DNA of 64,000 bases from Betaproteobacteria bacterium (GTDB lineage: Bacteria; Pseudomonadota; Gammaproteobacteria; Burkholderiales; Casimicrobiaceae). The DNA is taken from positions 372,001-436,000 of the forward strand of contig BOKS01000001.1 in the NCBI GenBank assembly GCA_016861105.1, in the 5' to 3' direction. The position numbers were made by a program, and so were the translations under genes. Positions 37,444 through 45,503 of the stretch are shown piece after piece. Positions within the stretch are counted from its first letter, which is position 1; each line of letters opens with the position of its first letter. A model generated the notes under the pieces. It saw only the letters and a program-made list of their open reading frames with translations. It had not been told where the DNA came from and searched no databases.

Positions 37444-38208
37444 GTGGGCATGACCTCGCCTTTCCCCGAACCCGAATCGCCGGAACTCGAGCGATTCGCC
37501 GTCTACTCGAAGGTCGAAATCGCAGCGATGCTGCGCCAGTTGCGCGACGAAGGCGTGCTGGTCACGGCGTACTTCGACCAGGGACCCGGCTTCGTCGTCA
37601 CCGCGCTGCTCGATGTCAACGAGGGCTTCGAGGAGGTGATCTTCGACAGCGCTTCGGACGAACTGGCGCAGAAGCGGCTGCTCGCGTCCAAGCAGATCGT
37701 CTTCGTCGGTTTTCTCGACAACGTCAAGCTGCAGTTCACTGCGCGCATCGCCGAGGCGACCAGCTTCGAGAACAAGCCGGCCTTCCGCGTGCCGCTGCCC
37801 GACCAGTTGCTGCGGCTGCAGCGGCGCGACTTCTTCCGGGTGCGTCCGCCGCTGTCGAAACCGGCGACGTGTCTCGTGCCGTACGGCGAGGACTCGAAGC
37901 AATACGAATCGCTGCGCGTGCTCGACATCAGCGTCGGTGGACTGGCGGTGCTGACCTACCCGGAGAAGTTCGAGCTGCCGACCGGCAAGGTCGTCGAAAA
38001 CTGCTTCCTCGATCTGCCCGGCGTCGGTTCGGTGTCCGTGAGCCTGAACGTGCGCCACATCGACCAGGTGCCGCGCGACGAACGCGCGCGCCGCTGCGGC
38101 TGCGAATTCGTCGACATGGCGCCGCAGGCGCACGTGATGCTGCAGCGTTACGTCAACAAGATCGACGCCGAGAACCGCAAGGTCGCGGGCGGGAAGCGGG
38201 CGGCTTGA
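37444..38208 (+). CDS. ycgR: Flagellar brake protein YcgR (PilZ domain)
   Basis: YcgR binds c-di-GMP through its PilZ domain and then slows the motor at MotA/FliG. The 254-residue product has the N-terminal YcgR domain (about 15-115) and a PilZ domain with RRDFFRVRP and DISVGGLAV, the two c-di-GMP contacts. The GTG at 37444 is preferred over the ATG at 37450 because the AAGGAAG SD is at ideal distance. It is the last gene of the fliS operon. Confidence 0.92.
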   Translation: MGMTSPFPEPESPELERFAVYSKVEIAAMLRQLRDEGVLVTAYFDQGPGFVVTALLDVNEGFEEVIFDSASDELAQKRLLASKQIVFVGFLDNVKLQFTARIAEATSFENKPAFRVPLPDQLLRLQRRDFFRVRPPLSKPATCLVPYGEDSKQYESLRVLDISVGGLAVLTYPEKFELPTGKVVENCFLDLPGVGSVSVSLNVRHIDQVPRDERARRCGCEFVDMAPQAHVMLQRYVNKIDAENRKVAGGKRAA

Positions 38209-38266
38209 CGGCGGAAGACGTCGCCCCGCACCGCGGTCTGGTGCGCGCTCGGGCGCGAGTGCGGCC

Positions 38267-39748
38267 CTAGGCGCCGCGCCGAGCGATTCCCCAGACGACG
38301 ACGGGGAACCGCCGATCGTTCGACAGATCGTCGCCGGGCCGGTATGCGGCCCATTCCGACAGGTTCGCGACGACGCAATCCCGGTTGCCCCACGACCGCG
38401 TTTCGACATCGACGAAACCGCAGTCCTCCAGGAACGCCCGCAGACCGTCTGCAGTCCAGCGCCACAGGTCGAGCGGTTCCGGGTGAAACCGGATCAGGAA
38501 CGGCGTCGTGACGAGGAAGTGTCCGCCCGGCCTCAACATCCGCAGGACATTGGCGGCGGCGCGGGCGGGATGGCGCAGATGCTCGAAGACCTGTTCGGCG
38601 ACGATCAGGTCGAAGGACCGCGCCAGGACGTCGCGACAGATGTCGAAGTCCGGATAGCCCACGTTCGTGTAGGAGCGGAAGGCGGGCTGCCGCCATGCAG
38701 CGCCGGATATCTCGAGCACGTCGAGCCGCTCGACCGGCAGCGCCGCGATCGCGTCGTGCGTGGCTTGGTTCATCACGATCCGGCACCAGTGGTTTGCCGC
38801 ATCCGCCCGCATCGGTGCCGCCGCTGCGACCGACCCGCGCGAGGCCGTTTCCGGCCGAACGTCCGCGCGCGACGACGCGACGGACGACATCGGTGTCGCT
38901 CGCGGTGTACGCGCTGCGGGCACCGGGTCGAGTGCGCCCGCCCGATGATCGCTGAGCACGAAGCCGTTGACCAGCAGCGGGTGATAGACGTCGAACAAGG
39001 TCGCCTCGCGCAGCGCGGCGAACTCGTGTCTCCGCTCATCGGCGACGAACAGAAAGCAGTTCTGCGCGTACCACGGTTCCACTGCCGGATCCGTCCAGAC
39101 GTTGGGGCGGAACGCGTCGAGGCACACGTAGCCGTTCCTGCGGAACTGCTCGATCCAGAAGGCATGCGGGCGGCAGTTGATGTGACCGTCGCCCGGTTGT
39201 CGCGGCAACGCCGCGCCGAACAGCACGACGTCGCTGGCGCGGCACAGATCGCGAACGAACGACGCGCTGCGTTCCGGCAACAGATGTTCCGCAACCTCGA
39301 CGCTGATCGCCAGGTCGAAGGGCTCCGTGACCTCGATCGACTGGTTCAGATCAACGGGGAAATAGGCCGCTTCCGGGAAGCGCTCCGGATGGTCCAGCGC
39401 CCAAGGGCCCTCGAATCCGGCCAACTGCGTTGCGCCGAGCTCGTACGCCGCACGCAGCCACGTTCCGAGTCCCGCGCCGAAGTCGCACACCCGCGCAAAC
39501 GCGCAATGCTCCCGCAGGATGGACAAGATGCGGCGAGCGGACGCCAGCGAACCGGCGTGCTGCTCGTCGTAGAAGTCCGTCGCGTACAGGTCCGGCACGC
39601 GCTGCGCTAGCGAGATCAGATCCGGGTCGCGCGGACTCGCGACCAACGCGGACTTCAGCAGCGCGCGCGCACCGCTCATGTCGTTGCCTTCGATCTTCGT
39701 CGCGATCGCGCGGGCCGTGTCCGAATCGGCCAATGATGTCGTGTTCAT
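38267..39748 (-). CDS. Tandem SAM-dependent methyltransferase
   Basis: The 493-residue protein contains two class I methyltransferase domains. The N-terminal one (about 85-215) has the SAM-binding strand VCDFGAGLGTW and the VEVAEHLLPE segment. The C-terminal one (about 340-480) has LDVLEISG, FDLIVAEQVFEHLRHPARA and MLRPGGHFLVTTPF. A Ser/Arg/Ala-rich linker joins them. It lies next to the large glycosyltransferase gene and after the fliC region, so methylation of a flagellar glycan or of flagellin is the natural guess; nothing proves it. The SD is AGGAG. Confidence 0.8.
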   Translation of the reverse strand: MNTTSLADSDTARAIATKIEGNDMSGARALLKSALVASPRDPDLISLAQRVPDLYATDFYDEQHAGSLASARRILSILREHCAFARVCDFGAGLGTWLRAAYELGATQLAGFEGPWALDHPERFPEAAYFPVDLNQSIEVTEPFDLAISVEVAEHLLPERSASFVRDLCRASDVVLFGAALPRQPGDGHINCRPHAFWIEQFRRNGYVCLDAFRPNVWTDPAVEPWYAQNCFLFVADERRHEFAALREATLFDVYHPLLVNGFVLSDHRAGALDPVPAARTPRATPMSSVASSRADVRPETASRGSVAAAAPMRADAANHWCRIVMNQATHDAIAALPVERLDVLEISGAAWRQPAFRSYTNVGYPDFDICRDVLARSFDLIVAEQVFEHLRHPARAAANVLRMLRPGGHFLVTTPFLIRFHPEPLDLWRWTADGLRAFLEDCGFVDVETRSWGNRDCVVANLSEWAAYRPGDDLSNDRRFPVVVWGIARRGA

Positions 39749-39811
39749 GCCTCGATGCTCCTGTTTGATCGGCGGTCGCCCGGCGCTCGATTCGACGCCG
39801 CGGCGATCCGA

Positions 39812-42800
39812 CTAGGCGGGTGCAATCGGCGCGCCGATCAGCCGATCGACGATGCCGCCGGCTTCGGCTCTTGCGGACTTCCACCACTCGATGGCCGACG
39901 TCGGGTCGACATTCGGCTTGGCGTACGCAGGGGGTTCTTCACCGGCCAGGCGGAACAAGGACGCCCACGTGCACAGATAGTTGACCGTCACCCGGTTGAT
40001 CCGAACGGAGCGCAGCCCCTCCGATCGCAGCGTGGCCGCGTAGACCCGATCGCCGATGCCGGCGAGCGGCCGCGGCATCGTCGCCCAGCGGGCGATCGTG
40101 TGAAAAGCGCCGCGGAGGAGGAACAGGCAGCTCGTGTCGACATGGCCGTCCCGATCGTCCTCGTCCGCTTTGACGGGGAGGACGGATCCGTCCATGCGCA
40201 CGAAGCGCCGCCGCGCGACCACGTAGTCGGGTCGGGATCCGTCGAACGCGCTGGCGACACATGCGGCGACGTGGTCCTGCTCCAACCAGTTGTCGGCATC
40301 GAGGAAGCAGACCGCGTCGAAACCTTCGCTGACCGCGAGCAGGCCTCCGATGGCGCGCGGCGTATTGCCGAAGTCCGCATGTGCATGGTCGAGCCGCAGG
40401 TGTCGCACACCCGCGCCGTCGAGCCACGGTTGCGCGAAACCGTCGGCAACGACGAAGTGGGTGGCTCCGTAGGTTTGAGCGCGAACCGAGTCGATGCAAC
40501 GCTCGATCAGCCGCCGGTCTTCCTTGTAATAGGGCGTGACGACGGCGACCTTGAGCGGCCGGTCTTCGCGCTCGGCGGGGCAGGCGTGTCCCAGTCGCTG
40601 AGCGGCCCACGGCGATATCGTGCACGTCGGCGGCGGGGTGGCCGGTGCAACGAGCGGCGCGGGCGGGAGGTTGTCGGCGGCGACGCCGGCGGCCCCCGCC
40701 GGCAGCGGCGCAAGCCGGACACCTTCGGCGCGCAGTGTGTCGCCGACGAACTTGTCTTCGTACAGCTCGCCGTCGATCTCGGATGGAAAGCGCAGCGTGG
40801 CGAGAGCGAAGGCGCGCAGCGCGGCCGCGGACAGGTAGTAGAAGGGCCCATTGGCCCACGTCCCGCGAAACCTCTTGCCGTACGGCGTCCGGTTCAGCAC
40901 CGCATCGCGGCACTTGTTCCAGTGCCAGGTGCGATCATGGTCGGGGGAACCCACCTCGAACCCGGCGTAGTCGACGGCCCCTCCGATCAGCGCCCGCACA
41001 TTGTCGACGAAGCGCGTGCCGTCGGTGATCTCCAGATCGTCGTCGATCTTGAATACCGCACATCCGTGGCGCTCGTACGCATGGACGAACGCTGCACGGA
41101 CTTTCTTGGGCAGCGACTCGTAATCGTCGGGCGCGTCGACTTCCACGAGGTCGGTGTGTGCCGGAACGTCGGCGCCGCGCCCGACCACAAGCCGCAAGGG
41201 AAGGGCGTTCAGCGCCGACAGCTTCGCGTGCAGCCGGAGCGCCCGCTCGAAGTACTTCTCGCAGGTGATGATCAATCCGATCGCGCCCGGGCGCGCGGGT
41301 TCGCGGCACAGCCTCAGGGCCGACTCGTAGGCGGTTTGCAGGGACGCGTCGTACGGACGCAGGCTCAACGCTGTTCGCAGCCTCACGAGCTCGCGGTCGA
41401 CCGGGCTGCCGGGCGAGGCTGTGGCCGCCGGAGCCCTGCGTTCGCTTCGGATGTGCGGCGCCTCGGCGCCGGCGTTGTCGCGGCCCGCGTCGTCGCGGAT
41501 CACGGCGCGGTTGGGGCCGCGTTGTTCCGGCGGCAGATGATCCGCCGGCAGCCCGCTGCGCCACCGCTCGAACATCCGTTCGTACAGCGCCTCCAGATTC
41601 CGCGCGTAGCGTTCGCTGTCGAAGAGCGCGCAGGTGCTGCGCCGGCTCCTGAGCTTCTCTTTCAGCGCCGCGAGCGCCGATGGCTCCTGCGCGAGGCGCA
41701 GAGCGATCGACGCGTATTCCTCGAGCGAAGCGGCGATGAGCTCGGACAGCTCCGCCGCGTGCAGCAGGCTCGCCGCGACCCGCGACGCGAACGTTTCGCC
41801 GGGACAGGTCACCACCGGAACGCCCGCCCACAGCGCGTCGCTCGCGGTGGTGTGCGCGTTGTACGGCAGCGTGTCGAGCACGAGGTCGGCGTTGGCAAGC
41901 CGCGCGAGGTGCTGCGCGAGCGGCAGCTTGGGCGCGAAGATCAGGCGCTCCGGGCCGACGCCGCGCGCGCGCGCTTCGGCGCGCAGCCTGTCCTTCGCCT
42001 GCAGGTTGGCGTCGAGCAGCCACAGCACGCTGCCGTCGACCTTGGCGAGCAGCCGGCACCAGAGATCGAACATCGCCGGCGTGATCTTGTAGGTGTTGTT
42101 GAAGCAGCAGAACACGAAGCCGCGGTCGGGCAGACCGCATTCGGCTCGCGTGACGGCCGGACCGATCGGGCGCTTGCGATCGTTGGGCTGATAGCAGTCG
42201 GGCAGGTAAGCGAACTTCTCCGTGTAGTCGCTCGCCGCTTCGGGCGGCGTGACGACCGGATCGGTCACGATGTAGTCGATCAGCGGCGTACCCAGGGTGC
42301 CGGGATGCCCGAGGAAGTTCACTTGGATCGGCGCAGCGCTAAAGCCGAGCACTTCGGGCCGACTGCCGTAGGTGTAGCCCTTCAGGTCGACGAGGATGTC
42401 GATACCGTCGGCGCGGATGCGCTCGGTCATGGCCGGCACCGTCGCTTCGCGCAGCTCGACGAAGTGCTCGGCCGCGGCCTCGATGCGTCGGCGCATCGGC
42501 GAGCGATCGTCCGGGCCGTACGAGTACAGGAAGATCTCGAAACGGTCGCGGTCGTGCAACTCGAGCACGTGCGCCAGCAGGTAGCTCGTCGCGTGCTCGT
42601 AGAAGTCGTTCGACAGATACCCGATCCGTATGCGGCCGGGCCGACGCTCGGCGGGTGTCCCGCGCGGCAGCGCCCGCGGAGTGCCGATGTGCACGCACGC
42701 GAACGCGGAAGCGGACCGCAGATGCTCGGCCGCCGTCGCGCCGGGGATCGACAAATGCGTGAATGCGACCGGCTGTTGCTCCGGATGCGCGGCCTGCGCG

Positions 42801-43444
42801 GCCGCGAGTCCGCGTAGATCCGCGTCGAGTTGCTCCCAGTGGCAAGCGTGCATCGACTGGTGCACGAGCGCTGACCACGCGTAGACGTTGCCCGGCTCGA
42901 GAGTGACGACGGTGCGGAAACACTCGGCGGCGAGCAGCGGCGCGCCGAGGCGCGCGAAGGCGTTGCCGAGGCCCATGTGCGCGGGGATGCAGTCGGGCTT
43001 GCGCCGCAGCGCTTCCATGAACTTTTCGGTCGCTTCCCGGAATTGCTCGGCTTGCAGCAGCGCCAAGCCGGCCTCCAGAAAGACGTTCGCGGCATTGTCC
43101 GTAGCACGAGCGGGGGCCGATGGCACTTGTGCCGTCCGTCCCTGCATCGAGAGCACGTCCGCCAACATGCGTTGCGCAAGCTCGGAACGCGGATCGAGTT
43201 CGAGCGCGCGCCGCGCCGCGCGCTCCGCGGCTGCGGCGTCACCCTGCTTGCGCCGCGCCTGCGCGAGATTCAGCCAGAACAGCGGATCCTTCGGGGAACG
43301 CTCGATCGCTGCCTCGAACGCCAACGCGGCGCCGTCCCAGCGACCCTGCTGCATCAGGGCCAGACCCTGCTGATACTTCTTCTCCGCCTTCGGTACGACC
43401 TTGGACGGTCGGTGCGCAGCCCCCGCCGCGATGCTGTTCCGCAT
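39812..43444 (-). CDS. TPR protein with three glycosyltransferase modules (GT41 + GT31-like + GT2)
   Basis: A single 1210-residue frame. Residues 23-195 are TPR repeats. Residues 271-635 are a SPINDLY/O-GlcNAc-transferase-type GT41 domain with SNDFYEHATSYLL (H284), APIQVNFLGHPGT and DTLPYNAHTTASDALWAG. Residues 720-915 resemble a GT31-type transferase with the metal motif VFKIDDDLEI (D801-D803) and YEDKFVGDTL. Residues 964-1170 are a GT2 family domain with VAVVTPYYKED and FLDADN (1048-1051). It lies beside flagellin and a methyltransferase, so stepwise glycosylation of FliC is likely. GT41 proteins modify flagellins in other bacteria; this fusion I do not recognise. Confidence 0.85.
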   Translation of the reverse strand: MRNSIAAGAAHRPSKVVPKAEKKYQQGLALMQQGRWDGAALAFEAAIERSPKDPLFWLNLAQARRKQGDAAAAERAARRALELDPRSELAQRMLADVLSMQGRTAQVPSAPARATDNAANVFLEAGLALLQAEQFREATEKFMEALRRKPDCIPAHMGLGNAFARLGAPLLAAECFRTVVTLEPGNVYAWSALVHQSMHACHWEQLDADLRGLAAAQAAHPEQQPVAFTHLSIPGATAAEHLRSASAFACVHIGTPRALPRGTPAERRPGRIRIGYLSNDFYEHATSYLLAHVLELHDRDRFEIFLYSYGPDDRSPMRRRIEAAAEHFVELREATVPAMTERIRADGIDILVDLKGYTYGSRPEVLGFSAAPIQVNFLGHPGTLGTPLIDYIVTDPVVTPPEAASDYTEKFAYLPDCYQPNDRKRPIGPAVTRAECGLPDRGFVFCCFNNTYKITPAMFDLWCRLLAKVDGSVLWLLDANLQAKDRLRAEARARGVGPERLIFAPKLPLAQHLARLANADLVLDTLPYNAHTTASDALWAGVPVVTCPGETFASRVAASLLHAAELSELIAASLEEYASIALRLAQEPSALAALKEKLRSRRSTCALFDSERYARNLEALYERMFERWRSGLPADHLPPEQRGPNRAVIRDDAGRDNAGAEAPHIRSERRAPAATASPGSPVDRELVRLRTALSLRPYDASLQTAYESALRLCREPARPGAIGLIITCEKYFERALRLHAKLSALNALPLRLVVGRGADVPAHTDLVEVDAPDDYESLPKKVRAAFVHAYERHGCAVFKIDDDLEITDGTRFVDNVRALIGGAVDYAGFEVGSPDHDRTWHWNKCRDAVLNRTPYGKRFRGTWANGPFYYLSAAALRAFALATLRFPSEIDGELYEDKFVGDTLRAEGVRLAPLPAGAAGVAADNLPPAPLVAPATPPPTCTISPWAAQRLGHACPAEREDRPLKVAVVTPYYKEDRRLIERCIDSVRAQTYGATHFVVADGFAQPWLDGAGVRHLRLDHAHADFGNTPRAIGGLLAVSEGFDAVCFLDADNWLEQDHVAACVASAFDGSRPDYVVARRRFVRMDGSVLPVKADEDDRDGHVDTSCLFLLRGAFHTIARWATMPRPLAGIGDRVYAATLRSEGLRSVRINRVTVNYLCTWASLFRLAGEEPPAYAKPNVDPTSAIEWWKSARAEAGGIVDRLIGAPIAPA

Positions 43445-43518
43445 GTGAATTCGTCGTTGAGCCGGCCGCAGCCGGCGAATGCGGCGACTCTATTCGGCGC
43501 GGCGCTACGGAGACGAAC

Positions 43519-43559
43519 CAAAAAGGAAAAGCAATCGCGCCCAATTCGGGTGCGATTGC
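43519..43559 (-). terminator. Intrinsic terminator of the unknown FliA-regulon gene
   Basis: On the minus strand GCAATCGC, a 13-nt loop that can itself pair, GCGATTGC, then TTTTCCTTTTT. It lies 60 bp after the stop at 43618 and separates that gene from the glycosyltransferase gene. Confidence 0.82.
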
Positions 43560-43617
43560 GGGCCGGCCCGGCGTTCAGACGGACTCGGCGTTCAGCGGTT
43601 CAGCGCGGTCGGCTCGA

Positions 43618-44073
43618 TCAGATCTCGCTCGGAAAATCCGGCTCGGCCGCATCTTGCGACTGACCGCCGTACGGATACATCTCGGCCCACGCCTGCGCGT
43701 ATTGGGCGCCGGTGCCGATCCAGGCGACGGTGCCAACCGACAGCGCCGCCGTATACAACGCGGCGACGCGCTCGCCGAAGTTCTCGTCGCAGCGGATCCG
43801 CGCCGCGGACAGCAGGTGCAGATGGCCTTCGACGTAGCGGCGTTCGACGACGCGCATGCCCTTCGCGTAAGGCAGCAGGGACTCGGGCAGTCCGGCGATG
43901 CCGCGGCTGCCGTTGCGCGTGCGCGCGGAGGTGTCCTCGAACCAGACGAAGAGCTCCGTGGGACGCACCCGTGCGGGGGCGGACTGCGCCGAGTCGGCCG
44001 GTTGATGCATTTGCTCGGCGAGCGGGCGCGTGGCGAATTCGGCCAGTTGCTTGACGAGTTCGAGGCGGGTCAT
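43618..44073 (-). CDS. Uncharacterised protein, predicted member of the FliA regulon
   Basis: A 151-residue protein I do not recognise. It starts with a helical, soluble segment (MTRLELVKQLAEFATRPL), has a Pro/Ala-rich break near 25-38, a charged middle (ELFVWFEDTSARTRNG) and a more hydrophobic segment near 107-128 (VAALYTAALSVGTVAWIG), ending acidic. There is no signal peptide. The ATG at 44073 has a GGGGAG SD. A FliA promoter match 47 bp upstream and its own terminator make it a stand-alone late flagellar gene. Function is open. Confidence 0.75.
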   Translation of the reverse strand: MTRLELVKQLAEFATRPLAEQMHQPADSAQSAPARVRPTELFVWFEDTSARTRNGSRGIAGLPESLLPYAKGMRVVERRYVEGHLHLLSAARIRCDENFGERVAALYTAALSVGTVAWIGTGAQYAQAWAEMYPYGGQSQDAAEPDFPSEI

Positions 44074-44119
44074 GCCGTGCTCCCCGGTGCGTTGCACCCG
44101 TCGATGGGCGTTGTCCGGG

Positions 44120-44146
44120 GAATCGGCGGCGGCATGCGGGGCTTGA
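44120..44146 (-). promoter_or_regulatory. Predicted FliA (sigma-28) promoter of the unknown gene at 43618
   Basis: On the minus strand TCAAGCCC, 11 bp, GCCGATTC. The -35 is identical to the fliL promoter and the -10 matches at six of eight. It is divergent from the flhB promoter, 90 bp away. Confidence 0.6.
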
Positions 44147-44237
44147 GCGCCGCACGCCGGGCGGAGCGCAATTGAATGGTGATCGGCGGCCAATTCGCGA
44201 GTTGAAGGCCGCATCGCACCGACGCGCGGGTCCACCC

Positions 44238-44264
44238 TAAAGTAGCGTGCGCGGCGGCCGATAT
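44238..44264 (+). promoter_or_regulatory. Predicted FliA (sigma-28) promoter of flhB
   Basis: TAAAGTAG, 11 bp, GCCGATAT, one of the best sigma-28 matches in the window, 85 bp before the flhB ATG. Its presence on an export gene that is also needed early suggests a second, FliA-dependent boost of flhBAFG-fliA. Confidence 0.7.
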
Positions 44265-44348
44265 TTAACGATTAAGCCGAGGTGCGGCTCCGAATAATGG
44301 CGGCGACGCTCGCGCGTTCGCCCGTCCCGTTTGGGGGCGGCCGCAACC

Positions 44349-45503
44349 ATGGCCGATTCGGAACAGTCCGCACAGGAACGCAACCTACCGCCGTCAGCCA
44401 AGCGGCTGGAGGATGCGCGTCGCGAAGGCCAGGTGCCGCGCTCGCGCTACCTGGCGCATCTATTGGTACTGGGCGGCGCGGGAGGACTGTTCTTCGCGCT
44501 CGCCGCGCCGATGCTCGCCGCCGGGCGCAGCGTCGTGACACGCGGGCTCAGCTTCGACGCCACGCTCGCGACCGACGCCTCGCGCATGACGCAGCGGCTC
44601 GCCGAGCTGGCGGCGGCCGGCCTGCTCGCCGTGCTGCCTTTCATCGCGGCGATGCTGCTCGCCGCGCTCGCCGCACCGCTCGCGGTCGGCGGTTGGAACT
44701 TCGCGCCGCAGGCCGCGGCGCCGAAGTTCGAACGTCTCAGCCCGATCAAGGGCCTCGGCCGCATGTTCTCGCTGCCCGCGCTGATGGAGCTCGCCAAGGT
44801 CATGCTGGTCGCGCTGCTGCTCGGTCTCGTGGGTGCGTGGTACGTGACGAGCCACCTCGACCGCTTCGCGGGGCTCGCAGGCGAAAGCCTGCCCGAGGCG
44901 CTCGCGCATTTCGGCTGGCTCGCCCTGACCGCCTTTGCGCTGCTGGCCGCGACGCTCGCGGTGGCCAGCGCCATCGACGTGCCGTTCCAGCTCTTCCACC
45001 ATCACAAGCAACTGAAGATGACGCTGCAGGAAGCGCGGCAGGAAGAGAAGGAGACGCAAGGCGATCCGCACATCAAGGCGCGCATCCGCAGCGCGCAGCG
45101 CGAGATGGCGCGCAAACGGATGATGGCCGCGGTGCCGAAGGCCGATGTCGTCGTCACCAACCCGACGCACTTCGCGGTCGCGCTGAAGTACGTCGAGGGC
45201 CGCAGCCGCGCGCCGCTCGTCGTCGCCAAGGGCGCGGATGCGGTCGCCGAGCGCATCAAGGAGCTGGCGCGCGAGAACGAGGTGCCGCAGCTCGAAGCGC
45301 CGCCGCTGGCGCGCGCGCTCTACCGCCACGTCGAGATCGGCGCCGAAATCCCCGCCGCGCTCTACACCGCCGTCGCGCAGGTGCTCGCCTACGTCTATCA
45401 GTTGAAGCGCTACGCCGCCGGCGCCGCCCCGCGCCCGGTCGAACCGCGCGATATCGAGGTGCCGGACGGCATGGATCCGTGGGCGCCTAGAGCCGTCGCA
45501 TGA
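44349..45503 (+). CDS. flhB: Flagellar export switch protein FlhB
   Basis: FlhB is the membrane protein whose autocleavage switches export from hook to filament substrates. The 384-residue product has four transmembrane helices, the PTPKRLEDARREGQV-like start (PPSAKRLEDARREGQVPRS) and the cleavage motif NPTH at 271-274 followed by FAVALKY. The ATG at 44349 is chosen over a weak start 18 bp earlier. The end overlaps flhA (ATGA). Confidence 0.97.
   Translation: MADSEQSAQERNLPPSAKRLEDARREGQVPRSRYLAHLLVLGGAGGLFFALAAPMLAAGRSVVTRGLSFDATLATDASRMTQRLAELAAAGLLAVLPFIAAMLLAALAAPLAVGGWNFAPQAAAPKFERLSPIKGLGRMFSLPALMELAKVMLVALLLGLVGAWYVTSHLDRFAGLAGESLPEALAHFGWLALTAFALLAATLAVASAIDVPFQLFHHHKQLKMTLQEARQEEKETQGDPHIKARIRSAQREMARKRMMAAVPKADVVVTNPTHFAVALKYVEGRSRAPLVVAKGADAVAERIKELARENEVPQLEAPPLARALYRHVEIGAEIPAALYTAVAQVLAYVYQLKRYAAGAAPRPVEPRDIEVPDGMDPWAPRAVA

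Noticed and set aside
39755..42817. A 1020-codon plus-strand open frame opposite the glycosyltransferase gene
   Set aside because: No SD, no recognisable domain and typical shadow composition; the minus-strand frame has catalytic motifs of three enzyme families.
44331..44348. An earlier flhB start 18 bp upstream
   Set aside because: It is a TTG without an SD; the ATG at 44349 gives the usual FlhB N-terminus.
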